Positions 7,180-16,384 are shown, counted from the stretch's first letter. The stretch is 60,412 bases of DNA from Bradyrhizobium sp. YR681 (GCF_000282615.1 NZ_AKIY01000227.1:1-60412); one strand, 5' to 3'. A program made the numbers and translations. The notes: generated from the sequence alone by a model not told the origin.

Positions 7180-8874
7180 TTGACCCCCGCATTGCCGCAA
7201 GCCTCCGACATCCTGGCCGCGCTCGGCCAGGCCGTGTTCGCCTGGGACATCGCCAGTGACGTCATCGTCTGGGGTGAGCAGCTCAGTGCCGTCTTCCCCG
7301 GCATCCCCGCCGAGCGGCTGGCGACCGGAGCCGAATTCGCCAAGCTGACCGAGCCTGCGCAATCGCTGCGGACCGCCGCGCTGGCGCAGACCTCCGCCGT
7401 GCACGGCGCCGACGGCACGCCCTACCGGGTCGAGTACGGCGTGCGCATGAGCGCCTCCGATCCCGTGGTCTGGGTCGAGGAGACCGGCCGCTGGTTCGCC
7501 GGACCCGACGGGCGCCCCATGCGCGCGATCGGCTCGGTTCGCATCAACAATGAGCGCCATGCCCGCGACGAGGAACTGACCAAGCTTGCCCGGCTCGATC
7601 CCCTCACCGGCGAGCTCAACCGCTCGCATCTGATCGCGGCGCTGGCCGAGGCGATCGAGGAGACGACCCGCTTCCGCTCGACCGCCGCCTTCATGCTGGT
7701 CGGCATCGATCACCTCGCCCGCGTCAACGACGCCTTCGGCTTCGACGTCGCCGACGCCGTGATCCTCGACGTCGCCAAGCGCATTCGTTCGCGTCTGCGC
7801 GGCGGCGATGTGCTCGGGCGCTTCTCCGGCAACAAATTCGGCCTGATCCTGAAGAACTGCACCGTCGACGACATGAACGTCGCCGCCGAGCGTTTCCTCG
7901 CCGGCATTCGCGACGAGGTGGTGCCGACGAAATCCGGCCCGGTCTCGGTCACCGCCTCGATCGGCGCGGTCAGCCTGCCGCGCTATGCCCGCAATACCGA
8001 CGAGGCGGTCAACCGCGCCCATGAGACGCTGGACGCCGCCAAGCGCCGCCGCTCCGGCTCGTTCGCGGCCTGGCGTCCGGACGCCACGCGCGATGCGCAG
8101 CGCCGCGTCAACATCCGCGTCACCGACGAGATCGTCACCGCGCTGAACGAGCGCCGCATCAAGCTCGCCTATGAGCCGGTGGTCTCGGCCGCCTCGCGTG
8201 AGCGCGCATTCCATGAATGCCTGGTGCGGATGGACCAGGGCGACGGCCAGGTGCTGCTCGCGCCCGACATCGTGCCGGTCGCCGAACGGCTCGGCCTCAT
8301 CCGCCTGGTCGATCATCGCGTGCTCGAGCTCGTCGTCGCCGAGCTTGCTGCCGCGCCCGATATCAGCCTCAGCCTCAACATTTCGCCTGATACTACCATG
8401 GATCCGGACTGGTGGACGAGCATCGAGTCGCTGATGCATGCGAATCCCGGCGTCGCCGAGCGGCTGATCGTCGAGATCACCGAGACGGTTGCGATCCAGG
8501 ACATCGACGATGTCCGCGGCTTCGTCACACGGCTGAAGAATTTCGGCAGCCGCATCGCCATCGACGATTTCGGCGCCGGCTACACCTCGTTCCGCAATCT
8601 GCGCAAGCTCGGCGTCGACATCGTCAAGATCGACGGTGCCTTCGTGCAGAACATCACCCGCTCCGCCGACGACCGCGCCTTCGTGCAGACCCTGATCGAC
8701 CTCGCCCGCCGCCTCGACATCAAGACGGTGGCCGAATGGGTGCAGGACGACGAGGCTGCCAGCATGCTGCGCGACTGGGGCTGCGACTACATTCAGGGCC
8801 GTCTGATCGGCTTGGCCTCGGCCGAACGCCCGTGGGCCGCGCCGCCGGACAACGCGCTGCCTGCGGCGAGCTGA
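7180..8874 (+). CDS. Degenerate GGDEF / intact EAL domain protein (probable c-di-GMP phosphodiesterase)
   Basis: A 564-residue soluble protein: PAS-like N-terminus (about 8-125), GGDEF-like domain (about 132-295) and EAL domain (about 310-550). The GGDEF active site reads SGNKF, so cyclase activity is very unlikely, but the RxxD inhibitory site five residues before it is present (RGGD). In the EAL domain the ligands appear present: E in HECLVR (replacing EAL), N in LSLNIS, E in VEITET, DD in IDDFGAGYTSF, K in VKIDGAF, E in TVAEWV and Q in YIQG. This predicts a phosphodiesterase controlled through a GTP or c-di-GMP binding GGDEF remnant. The TTG at 7180 has GAGG 5 bases upstream; an in-frame GTG at 7138 without a ribosome-binding site is the alternative. 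Confidence 0.9.
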   Translation: MTPALPQASDILAALGQAVFAWDIASDVIVWGEQLSAVFPGIPAERLATGAEFAKLTEPAQSLRTAALAQTSAVHGADGTPYRVEYGVRMSASDPVVWVEETGRWFAGPDGRPMRAIGSVRINNERHARDEELTKLARLDPLTGELNRSHLIAALAEAIEETTRFRSTAAFMLVGIDHLARVNDAFGFDVADAVILDVAKRIRSRLRGGDVLGRFSGNKFGLILKNCTVDDMNVAAERFLAGIRDEVVPTKSGPVSVTASIGAVSLPRYARNTDEAVNRAHETLDAAKRRRSGSFAAWRPDATRDAQRRVNIRVTDEIVTALNERRIKLAYEPVVSAASRERAFHECLVRMDQGDGQVLLAPDIVPVAERLGLIRLVDHRVLELVVAELAAAPDISLSLNISPDTTMDPDWWTSIESLMHANPGVAERLIVEITETVAIQDIDDVRGFVTRLKNFGSRIAIDDFGAGYTSFRNLRKLGVDIVKIDGAFVQNITRSADDRAFVQTLIDLARRLDIKTVAEWVQDDEAASMLRDWGCDYIQGRLIGLASAERPWAAPPDNALPAAS

Positions 8875-8879
8875 GATGC

Positions 8880-8973
8880 CGTAGGGTGGGCAAAGGCGCG
8901 TTTGCGCCGTGCCCACCATCTCTTCATGGCCGCAAAAAAATGCGTGGGCACGCTGCGCTTTGCCCACCCTACG
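8880..8973. repeat. Palindromic intergenic repeat (CGTAGGGTGGGC family)
   Basis: CGTAGGGTGGGCAAAGGCGC on the left is matched by GCGCTTTGCCCACCCTACG on the right, with inner GTGCCCACC and GTGGGCAC also pairing. It lies between two convergent genes. Three further members of the family occur in this window, at about 21.4, 41.3 and 59.3 kb. Confidence 0.88.
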
Positions 8974-8976
8974 AGA

Positions 8977-10485
8977 TCACGCGCCCTCGTCCAGCGCCAC
9001 CAGCTCGCGCTTCTTGCGCAGCGTTGGCAGCAGCGGCGCGATCAGCAGCACCATTGCCAGCGCAAGGCACGCCGCCGAGATCGGCCGCTGCACAAAAGTC
9101 CAGAGATCGCCCTGCGACAGGATCAGCGACTTGCGCAGATTGTTCTCCAGCATCGGCCCGAGCACGAAGGCGAGCACCAGCGGCGCCGGTTCGTAGCCGA
9201 GCTTGCGCATGAAATAGCCGATGATGCCGAACGCGATCATCACATAGACGTCGAACACGTTGTTGCTGGAGCAGTAGACGCCCAGGATCGTGAACAGGAT
9301 GATCAGCGGGAACAGGATGTTGTAGGGCAGCTTGAGCAGCTGCACCCACATGCCGATCATCGGCAGGTTCAGGATCAGCAGCATGACGTTGCCGATATAC
9401 ATGCTGGCGACGATGCCCCAGAACAGGCCGGGGTTTTGCGTGATCAGCAGCGGCCCCGGTTGCAGGCCGTGGATGACGAAGGCGCCCAGCAGCAGCGCCA
9501 TCACCACGTTCGGCGGGATGCCGAGCGTCATCAGCGGAATGAATGCGCCGCCGGCGGCCGCATTGTTGGCGGATTCGGGGCCTGCGACACCCTCGATTGC
9601 GCCATGGCCAAAGCGCTCCGGCGTTTTCGACAGCCGCTTCTCCAGCGCGTAGGACGCGAACGAGGCCACCACCGCGCCGCCGCCCGGCAGGATACCGAGC
9701 AGGAATCCAAGCAGCGTGCCGCGCGCCACGGGGCCGGCGCTCGCCTGCCAGTCGGCCTTGTTGGGCAATAGCTGCGTGATCTTCGCGTTGATGATGTCGC
9801 GCTTGATGGCCTGCTCGGTGTTGAGCAGCACCTCGGCGACGCCGAACAGGCCCATCACGACGGGCACGAGCCCGATGCCGTCGATCAGCTCCATGCGGCC
9901 GAAGGTCAACCGCGGCTGCGCCGTGATGCTGTCGAGCCCGATCAACCCGAGGACGACGCCGATGCACGCCATCAGCAGCGCCTTCGGCATCGAGCCCTGC
10001 GTCAGGAAGGTGAGCACGACGAGGCCGAGTACCATCAGGCTGAAATATTCAGCCGGGCCGAATGCGATCGCGATGCTGGCAAGCCGCGGCGCCACCAGCA
10101 TCAGTGCGATCAGCGCAAACGTGCCGGCGATGAAGGAGCCAAAGGCGGAGATGCCGAGCGCAGGTCCGGCGCGGCCCTGCTTCGCCATCTGGTGGCCGTC
10201 GATGCAGGTGACGACGGAGGCGGCTTCGCCGGGGATGTTGACCAGGATCGAGGTGGTCGAGCCGCCATACATCGAGCCGTAATAGATGCCGGCCATCATG
10301 ATGATGCCCGATTCCGGCGTGCCCGACAGCGTCACCGGCAGCAGCAGCGACATCGCCGAGATCGGGCCGATGCCCGGCAGCACGCCGACCAGCGTGCCGA
10401 TGAAGACGCCGATGAAGCAGTAGAGCAGGTTGATCGGCAGCAGCGCGACGCCAAACCCATGCGCGACGTTGAGGAGCGTGTCCAT
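8977..10485 (-). CDS. tctA: Tripartite tricarboxylate transporter, large permease TctA
   Basis: A 502-residue inner-membrane protein with about 11-12 hydrophobic helices. Family hallmarks are seen: GTLVGVLPGIGPISAMSLLLP near residue 30, YYGSMYGGSTTSILVNIPGE near 70-85, and a second LLGFLLGILPGGGAVVASF copy near 260-280 followed by GPESANNAAAGGAFIPLMTLGIP. With TctB and the periplasmic TctC it forms a secondary, ion-driven transporter for di- or tricarboxylates or related acids; the substrate cannot be read from the permease. It starts 4 bases after the tctB stop, so the two are translationally close. No frameshift. Confidence 0.95.
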   Translation of the reverse strand: MDTLLNVAHGFGVALLPINLLYCFIGVFIGTLVGVLPGIGPISAMSLLLPVTLSGTPESGIIMMAGIYYGSMYGGSTTSILVNIPGEAASVVTCIDGHQMAKQGRAGPALGISAFGSFIAGTFALIALMLVAPRLASIAIAFGPAEYFSLMVLGLVVLTFLTQGSMPKALLMACIGVVLGLIGLDSITAQPRLTFGRMELIDGIGLVPVVMGLFGVAEVLLNTEQAIKRDIINAKITQLLPNKADWQASAGPVARGTLLGFLLGILPGGGAVVASFASYALEKRLSKTPERFGHGAIEGVAGPESANNAAAGGAFIPLMTLGIPPNVVMALLLGAFVIHGLQPGPLLITQNPGLFWGIVASMYIGNVMLLILNLPMIGMWVQLLKLPYNILFPLIILFTILGVYCSSNNVFDVYVMIAFGIIGYFMRKLGYEPAPLVLAFVLGPMLENNLRKSLILSQGDLWTFVQRPISAACLALAMVLLIAPLLPTLRKKRELVALDEGA

Positions 10486-10489
10486 GCGG

Positions 10490-10975
10490 TCAGCCGATCC
10501 CGAACAGGCCGGAGGGCAGCTGGATCAAAAGCAGGCGCTTGAGCACCCACCACATGCCCAGTGGCACCAGCACGGCGACCGGGATCGCCAGCGTCCAGCG
10601 CACCGGATCGATCAGCCGCAACAGCAGCAGCATCAGCGGGATCGCCGACAGCAGGAATCCCAGCGGCTCCAGCGCGAACGAGAATGCGATGAGGCAGGCG
10701 ATGAGAAGGAGCGGCTTGCGCCAATGCGCATTCTCCCAGCGCGATGCCAGCGTCGGGCCGCCCTCGGTGATGGCGGAGATGATGATGGAGCCTGCGAACA
10801 CGCACATCAGGATGCCCGTGTAGAACAGCACATAGCCGGAGCCGGGATCGTTGATGGTGCCGAGCTTCAGCTTCAGGCCCTGCCAGATCACGAAGCCGCC
10901 GAGCCCGAGCCCGATCAGCCCGCCCCAGAGTTCGGAGTTGTTGAGGCGGAGCTTGACGTTGGTTTGGTCGTTCAT
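10490..10975 (-). CDS. tctB: Tripartite tricarboxylate transporter, small permease TctB
   Basis: A 161-residue membrane protein with four hydrophobic segments (ELWGGLIGLGLGGFVIWQG, YVLFYTGILMCVFAGSIII, LLLIACLIAFSFALEPLGFL, WTLAIPVAVLVPLGMWWVL). The size and helix layout of TctB, together with LGTINDPGSGYVLFY near residue 35 and the position between tctC and tctA, make the call firm despite the low sequence conservation of this family. It is the small membrane subunit needed for assembly or coupling. About 150 bases containing a palindromic repeat separate it from tctC. Confidence 0.9.
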   Translation of the reverse strand: MNDQTNVKLRLNNSELWGGLIGLGLGGFVIWQGLKLKLGTINDPGSGYVLFYTGILMCVFAGSIIISAITEGGPTLASRWENAHWRKPLLLIACLIAFSFALEPLGFLLSAIPLMLLLLRLIDPVRWTLAIPVAVLVPLGMWWVLKRLLLIQLPSGLFGIG

Positions 10976-10986
10976 CGCTGTCTTCT

Positions 10987-11115
10987 CGTGCCCCGGACGC
11001 GGCGCAGCACGAAGTGATGCGCTGCAGAGCCGGGGCCTATGGGTGTGGACGAAAAAGGTGGGTCCCGGCTCTGCGGTGCACCGCTGAAGAAGCGCTGCAC
11101 CGCGTCCGGGACACG
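10987..11115. repeat. Large palindromic intergenic repeat inside the tct operon
   Basis: CGTGCCCCGGACGCGGCGCAGC at the left pairs imperfectly with GCTGCACCGCGTCCGGGACACG at the right; inner arms CTGCAGAGCCGGG and CCCGGCTCTGCGGTG also pair. It separates tctC from tctB. In such a place it can stabilise the tctC messenger or damp transcription into tctBA, consistent with the need for more binding protein than permease (inference). Confidence 0.8.
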
Positions 11116-11128
11116 AAAGCGGGCAGCG

Positions 11129-12106
11129 TTACTTCTTCGCAAGCCCCAGCGTATCGATCACCTTGCGCTCGGACTCCGTGACCTCGACCACGAATTTCCT
11201 GTAGTCCTCGGTGTTCTTGTAGTTCGGCACCATGTCGTATTTGGCGAGCGTGGCGATCACTGCGGGATCCTCGACCGCTTTCTTGAAGGCGTCGTGCAGC
11301 TTGGCGACGATCTTGGGATCCATGCCCTTCGGGCCCGCGATGCCAAAGGGCGAATCATAGACCATGGGATAGCCGAGCTCCTTCAGCGTCGGCACGTCAG
11401 GATAGTTCGGCGACCGCGCGCCGGTCCACACCATCAGCAGCTTCAGCTTGCCGGCGTCGACCAGCGGCCGCCAGCCGGTGGAGTCGGCTTGCAGCATGGT
11501 GTGCTGGCCCAGCACGGCGGCGTTGGTCTCCGCCCCACCCTTGAACGGCACCTGCGTGAGCTTGATGCCGGACATCGCCGCGATCTGCTCCATGCCGACA
11601 TGCAGCGAGGTGCCGGTGCCCGGCGTCGCGTAGGTCACCTTGCCCGGATTGGCCTTGGCGAAGTCGACCACGTCCTTCCAGGATTTGAACTGCGATTCAG
11701 CGCTGGTGGTCACGCCGAACGTATAGCCGGTGAGGTGGATGATATAGGTGAAGTCCTTGGCCGGATCCCACGACACCTCCTGCATCAGGGGCAGGCGGAA
11801 TACCGTGATCGGGATCTGCGCGATGGTGTAGCCGTCCGGCTTTGCGGCTGCGGCCATGGTCGCAGGGCCGACCGTGCCGCCGCCGCCGGCCTTGTTGTCG
11901 ATCACGATCGGCTGTCCCAGCACTTTCGAGGCGCTGTCGGCGATCGCGCGCATCGAGATGTCGGTCGAGCCGCCGGCCGGCCAAGGCACGATCAGCGTGA
12001 CGGGTTTGGCGGGGTAGTCCTGCGCGCTGGCGGCGGTTGCGAGCAACGCGCCCATGACGGCATGCATGGTGGCAAAGGCAATCGTCTTCAGCCCATATCG
12101 CGACAT
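11129..12106 (-). CDS. tctC: Tripartite tricarboxylate transporter substrate-binding protein TctC
   Basis: A 325-residue periplasmic binding protein of the Bug/TctC family. The signal peptide ends around ATAASA-QDYPAKP. The mature start, YPAKPVTLIVPWPAGGSTD, is the family hallmark, followed by VIDNKAGGGGTVG and YTIAQIPITVFRLP. Bug proteins bind small carboxylates or amides through backbone contacts and captured water, so the ligand cannot be predicted. A strong ribosome-binding site (GAGGGAGGAG) precedes the ATG, stronger than those of tctB or tctA. It is the first gene of the tctCBA operon; the 203 bases upstream presumably hold its promoter. No two-component regulator (TctDE) is adjacent. 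Confidence 0.94.
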   Translation of the reverse strand: MSRYGLKTIAFATMHAVMGALLATAASAQDYPAKPVTLIVPWPAGGSTDISMRAIADSASKVLGQPIVIDNKAGGGGTVGPATMAAAAKPDGYTIAQIPITVFRLPLMQEVSWDPAKDFTYIIHLTGYTFGVTTSAESQFKSWKDVVDFAKANPGKVTYATPGTGTSLHVGMEQIAAMSGIKLTQVPFKGGAETNAAVLGQHTMLQADSTGWRPLVDAGKLKLLMVWTGARSPNYPDVPTLKELGYPMVYDSPFGIAGPKGMDPKIVAKLHDAFKKAVEDPAVIATLAKYDMVPNYKNTEDYRKFVVEVTESERKVIDTLGLAKK

Positions 12107-12309
12107 CGAAACTCCTCCCTCGCAGCGGACTCGTTGGACCGCCGTTTCTCGTTGTTATGACGCGATTGTCCCCGAAATCATGGGAGAAGAAAAGCGCATT
12201 GCGCGGGCCGTCCGGATGGCCGGCACGGTGATTCCGCCGGAAAAGGCGCGTGCGACAATTGGTCGTTTGGAAGCGTGCCGAGGCACGGAATTTGAGGCGG
12301 CCGAAGCTC

Positions 12310-15177
12310 TTACGCCGCGCGCCGAACCGCGTTGAGGGTCTCGATGGCACGGCCCACTTCGGCCGCCGGGCAGGGCTTGCCGAAATAATATCCCTGCACC
12401 GCGGTGCAGCCGCATTCGCGCACGAAGTCGAGCTGATCCGCCGTCTCGACGCCTTCCGCCGTGGTCTCGACGCCAAGCACCGAGCCGAGGCTTGCGATGG
12501 TGCGGACGATGGCGACGCTTTCCGGGCTTTCGCCGAGCGTGCCGACGAAGGAGCGGTCGATCTTGATGCGGTCGAACGGAAATTTGCGTAAGTAGCTCAG
12601 CGAGGAATAGCCGACGCCGAAATCGTCGAGGCTGACGCGCACGCCGAGGGCGCGGAGCTGGTGCAGGATCTCGATCGTCGCTTCGCTGTCGTCGAGCAGC
12701 GCCGTCTCGGTGACCTCGAGCTCAAGCCGCTGCGGCGGAAGGCCGGCCTCCGCCAGTGCGCTGGTGACCATCGTCACCAGCCCGCGCGAACGGAATTGCA
12801 CCGGAGACAGGTTCACTGCGACGGAGACATCGGGCCATGAGGCCGCCGTGGCGCAGGCCGTACGCAGCACCCATTCCCCGATCGGGACGATCAGTCCGTT
12901 CTCTTCGGCGATCGGAATGAACTCGGCCGGTGAAACGAAGCCGCGCGAGGGATGTTTCCAGCGCAGCAGCGCTTCGAAGCCGGTCAGTTCGGTGGTGTCG
13001 AGCCGCACCTGCGGCTGGAACACGAGGTGGAATTCATTGGCCTCCAGCGCACCGCGCAGATCGTACTCCAGCGCGTGGCGGCTGCGCGCCTCTTCTTCCA
13101 TCTCGGGTTCGAACAGCTGGTAGGCGCCGCGTCCCTTGGCCTTGGCCTGGTACAGCGCGAGGTCGGCGCATTTCATCAGCTCGTCGGCATCGAGCCCGTG
13201 ATCGGGCGCGATCGCGATGCCGACGGAGACGCCGACATGGATCGACTGGCTTTCCAGCGGCGGCGGGTGACCGATGATCTCGACCAGGCGCCGGGCGAGC
13301 CTTTCGGCCGATTGCGGCTGCGGTCCGCGCTGGAGCACGGCGAACTCGTCGCCGCCGAGGCGCGCGACGGTGTCGTGCTCGCCGACATTCTCCTTCAGCC
13401 GCGCCGCGACCCAGCGCAGCAGCCGGTCGCCGGCGGCGTGGCCGAGGCGGTCGTTGACGGTCTTGAAATTGTCGAGGTCGAAGCACAGCACGGCCATGGC
13501 GCCGCCGGCGATCGCGACCTGGTTCAGACCCTCGCCCATCTTCTCGCGGAACAGCGTGCGGTTGGGCAAGTCGGTCAGGGAATCGTGCCGCGCCATGTGC
13601 GCGACGCGGGCCTGCGCCTTGTGGCGCTCGGTGACGTCCTCATAGGTGACGACCCAGCCGCCAAGCTCCATCCGCTTGTGGTTGAGCTTGATGATGCGGC
13701 CATCGTTCAGATGGCGGTGCAGCGTGTGCTCGCCCTCGCGCAGCCGCTCGACATAGTCGGCGTAGAGCTTGGCGCCGGTCATGTTCGGATGGATGCCGAG
13801 CGAGCAGCTGTGCTCCATGATCTCGCGCATCGAGATGCCGGGCTTCACGATGTCGGGCGACAGCCCGTACATCTCGATATAGCGACGGTTGCAGACGATC
13901 ACGCGCAGGCTCGAATCGAGCATGCACAGGCCCTGGCTCATGTTGTTCAGCGCCGCGTCGAAGCGGCGATATTGCTCGCTCAGCTCCTCGATCGCGCGCT
14001 CGCGCTCGGTGATGTCCTCATAGGTGGCGACGAAGCCGCCCTCGGCCAGCGCGCAATAGCGCACCGAGATCACGGTGTCGTTCGACATGCTCCGGCGCAT
14101 TGGCGAGGAGTCGCGGCTCGCGATCCGCGCGCGGGCGGCCTCGAGGATCTGCTGCGGGCTGTATTCCGAAGCGAACGCGCCGTTCGTCATCGAGCGCTCG
14201 ATCAGTTCGGCGAGGTGCGTGCCGGGCCGGGTCTCTTCCGGCGTCAGCCGGTAGATCTTGCGGTATGTGGTGTTGCAGACGCGCAGGCGCATGTCGCTGT
14301 CGTAGAAGGCGAGCCCGTGCGCCATGTTCTCCATCGCCGCATCGAGGATGAAGTTCTGCTGCCGCAGCGTCTCCTCGTATTGCAGCCGTTCGGTGACGTC
14401 TTCATGCACGGTCACCCAGCCGCCGTCGGGCAGGAAGCGGGAGACGGCCTGCACCATCCGCCCGTCGTAGCGCATCACAAGCAGGGTTTTCGCCTTCCTG
14501 ACGCGGACGTCCTCCAGGCGCGTGTCGTGGAATTCGTCGGCCGACATGCCCGGCATGTTGCCGCGCGAGAGCCAGTGCTCGATGATCGTGGCGTGCGCGA
14601 CGCCCGGCTTCACGATCTCGGGGTCGAGGTCATAGAGGTGCAGGAAGCGCTCGTTGCAGACGACGATGCGGCTGTCGGCGTCATACATGATGAGGCCGTG
14701 CGACATGTTGGCGAGCGCGTGCTGGCTGCGCTCGGTCTGCAGGCGCAATTCCGCCTCGAGCCGGGCAAGGCGGCTGACGTCGTCGCAGATCGTCATCCAG
14801 CCGCCGCCGGGAAGCGGCTTGAGCTCGAGCGTTATCACAACGCCGCTCGCGAGTGTCTGCCGGGTGCGGAAGGGCTTGCCGGCGGCGATCAATGCGATCC
14901 GCGAGGTATAAAGTGCATCGACCTCTGTTGCGGGGATGTTGCCCAGCACGACGCTGTGACCGAGCACGTCACGATAGCGCGTGCCGACCGTCACGATCTC
15001 GGCCGACATGTTGAACAGCGTGAGATAGCGCTGGTTGACCAGCACGATCCGGTTATCGGCGTCGTAGACGCAGACACCCTGCTCCATGTGGTCGAGCGCG
15101 AGCTGGCCGAGCGCGACCAGGGCCTGCGGGCCCTCGTCGCGGCGTGCACCAAGCTCGTTGTCGCAGGTCGACGTCAT
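12310..15177 (-). CDS. PAS(x4)-GGDEF-EAL bifunctional c-di-GMP enzyme
   Basis: A 955-residue soluble protein. Four homologous PAS units follow one another in the first 515 residues; each starts like LDHMEQGVCVYDADNRIVLV or LANMSHGLIMYDADSRIVVC, and there is no transmembrane segment. Then come an intact GGDEF domain (ARLGGDEFAVL) and a complete EAL domain (FEALLRW, AVNLSPVQF, EVTETALLDD, LDDFGVGYSSL, IKIDRSFV, TAEGVET, VQGYYFG). Both synthesis and hydrolysis of c-di-GMP are therefore possible. The RxxD product-inhibition site upstream of GGDEF is absent (GEHD). The PAS array suggests sensing of a small ligand, redox state or heme. The internal PAS similarity points to duplication. Start: ATG 15177. 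Confidence 0.95.
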   Translation of the reverse strand: MTSTCDNELGARRDEGPQALVALGQLALDHMEQGVCVYDADNRIVLVNQRYLTLFNMSAEIVTVGTRYRDVLGHSVVLGNIPATEVDALYTSRIALIAAGKPFRTRQTLASGVVITLELKPLPGGGWMTICDDVSRLARLEAELRLQTERSQHALANMSHGLIMYDADSRIVVCNERFLHLYDLDPEIVKPGVAHATIIEHWLSRGNMPGMSADEFHDTRLEDVRVRKAKTLLVMRYDGRMVQAVSRFLPDGGWVTVHEDVTERLQYEETLRQQNFILDAAMENMAHGLAFYDSDMRLRVCNTTYRKIYRLTPEETRPGTHLAELIERSMTNGAFASEYSPQQILEAARARIASRDSSPMRRSMSNDTVISVRYCALAEGGFVATYEDITERERAIEELSEQYRRFDAALNNMSQGLCMLDSSLRVIVCNRRYIEMYGLSPDIVKPGISMREIMEHSCSLGIHPNMTGAKLYADYVERLREGEHTLHRHLNDGRIIKLNHKRMELGGWVVTYEDVTERHKAQARVAHMARHDSLTDLPNRTLFREKMGEGLNQVAIAGGAMAVLCFDLDNFKTVNDRLGHAAGDRLLRWVAARLKENVGEHDTVARLGGDEFAVLQRGPQPQSAERLARRLVEIIGHPPPLESQSIHVGVSVGIAIAPDHGLDADELMKCADLALYQAKAKGRGAYQLFEPEMEEEARSRHALEYDLRGALEANEFHLVFQPQVRLDTTELTGFEALLRWKHPSRGFVSPAEFIPIAEENGLIVPIGEWVLRTACATAASWPDVSVAVNLSPVQFRSRGLVTMVTSALAEAGLPPQRLELEVTETALLDDSEATIEILHQLRALGVRVSLDDFGVGYSSLSYLRKFPFDRIKIDRSFVGTLGESPESVAIVRTIASLGSVLGVETTAEGVETADQLDFVRECGCTAVQGYYFGKPCPAAEVGRAIETLNAVRRAA

Positions 15178-15374
15178 GGGATCGCGGGATCTCGGCGGGC
15201 AATAGACTTAACGCAACGTAATTCAGCCACCGAGCGTAGCGAAGAGGCGGGAAAATTCCCTTAAGCGCAGTAGTTTACGGAGGGTGACCGGCGATGGAGA
15301 GATGCGCGTGCCGGCACGCGAGTGCCAAGGGACCTGCAAGCCAGGGTTGGCCCGGAGCTTACAACAATTCAGGT

Positions 15375-15423
15375 GTCGTCCCCGCCTCGTGCGCAATTGC
15401 GCACGGGGGCGGGGCAGGACGAC
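15375..15423. repeat. Palindromic repeat with perfect GTGCGCAATTGCGCAC core
   Basis: The outer arms GTCGTCCCCGCC and GGCGGGGCAGGACGAC pair imperfectly, and the 16-base centre (15389-15404) is a perfect palindrome. It follows the stop codon of the GNAT-like gene and probably acts as its transcription end. The remaining bases up to 15177 (about 200) hold the 5' region of the PAS-GGDEF-EAL gene, with no feature I could recognise. Confidence 0.75.
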
Positions 15424-15445
15424 GGCGTGTTCTTGGTCCGGTCCG

Positions 15446-16384
15446 CTACGGCCCGTACAGCACGAGTTCCGTGTCGGTGAGGTCGGCGAGCTGGGGCCGA
15501 TGCGGGCCCTTGAAATATTTGCGGCCGCGCCGCTCGGTATAAATACCGACGAGGCCGGGAATGGGTCCATTGGCGTCGACCGCCACCGAGATCTTGCCGA
15601 GCCGCAGCAACAGCCGGCCGATGCGGCCGGCGCAGGCGGCGTATTCGGCGGCGCTGCGGCAATAGATCAGCTTCATCGCGGGCGGCGCGATGATGCCCCT
15701 GCGGATGCGCACCGGTTGCAGGATGAAGGGGAAGGTGCCCTTCGGCGTCCGGCAGACCAGGCTGAGGCAATTGTAGCGCGCGTGCCGCGTCAGGAGCTCG
15801 GTCTCGGCTTCGGACAGTCCCTCGACCGTCTTGGCGTGCTGCGAGATCACCTCGATCTTGCTCCAGCGCGGGGCGCGCGCCAGTGCGGGCACCGAGAAGA
15901 AGATGCCGCGGCAATAAGCGCGAAAACCCTGGGTCTCGATGATCGGCCAGGTCCACGGCGCCGGGCTGATGTTGAGATAGGTGACCTCCTTGTGCCGCTG
16001 CGCGATCTTGGTCAGCAGTGGCGCATAGTTGCGATAGGCGGGGTCGACATACCAGCTCGACAGATTGCACTGGATGGCGGTGTCTTCGCCGTCCTTCCGT
16101 GCCGTGTAGATCAGCAGCAGCACGCCGACCGGCGTGCCGTCATTGTCGAGCATGTAGCCGAAGCGCGGATAGCCCTCCGGCACGGGCCGGAAGGCCTGAC
16201 GGCGCAGGCCCTGGATCCAGTAATTGCGCGAGCGGCCCACGAAGCCGCGCGTCAGCAAGTCCGCGATGCCGTCGACATCGGACTCGGTGATCTCGCGGCA
16301 TCGGACCTTGGTGTGGATCACGCTCGTCTTGCCCGTGGAAATGGGAGGCCTCGTTCTCTTAGCGCCAGCCTTCACCGTGGGCAT
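15446..16384 (-). CDS. GNAT-like acyltransferase family protein of the carrier-protein ligase cluster
   Basis: A protein of about 312 residues. Its N-terminal half (from about residue 22: VRCREITESDVDGIADLLTRGF) has the look of a GNAT fold, with a VGVLLLIYTA strand and SSWYVDPAYRNYAPLLTKIAQ resembling the acetyl-CoA-binding region. The C-terminal half repeats a similar pattern (IYCRSAAEYAACAGRIGRLL). The first ATG, MPTVKAGAKR, overlaps the upstream ligase gene by 26 bases; a GTG at 16321 (21 codons later) is an alternative. The overlap means translational coupling. In this setting the acceptor or donor may be the aminoacylated carrier protein, which is inference only. Confidence 0.75.
   Translation of the reverse strand: MPTVKAGAKRTRPPISTGKTSVIHTKVRCREITESDVDGIADLLTRGFVGRSRNYWIQGLRRQAFRPVPEGYPRFGYMLDNDGTPVGVLLLIYTARKDGEDTAIQCNLSSWYVDPAYRNYAPLLTKIAQRHKEVTYLNISPAPWTWPIIETQGFRAYCRGIFFSVPALARAPRWSKIEVISQHAKTVEGLSEAETELLTRHARYNCLSLVCRTPKGTFPFILQPVRIRRGIIAPPAMKLIYCRSAAEYAACAGRIGRLLLRLGKISVAVDANGPIPGLVGIYTERRGRKYFKGPHRPQLADLTDTELVLYGP

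Noticed and set aside
12274..12287. CGTGCC-GA-GGCACG palindrome upstream of tctC
   Set aside because: The 2-base centre cannot form a hairpin loop, and as an operator it lies off the expected region without a second copy; too weak to list as a feature.
12952..15264. A 770-codon plus-strand frame opposite the PAS-GGDEF-EAL gene
   Set aside because: Shadow frame: composition Ala/Arg/Asp/His-rich, no domain, and no ribosome-binding site, whereas the minus strand encodes intact PAS, GGDEF and EAL motifs.
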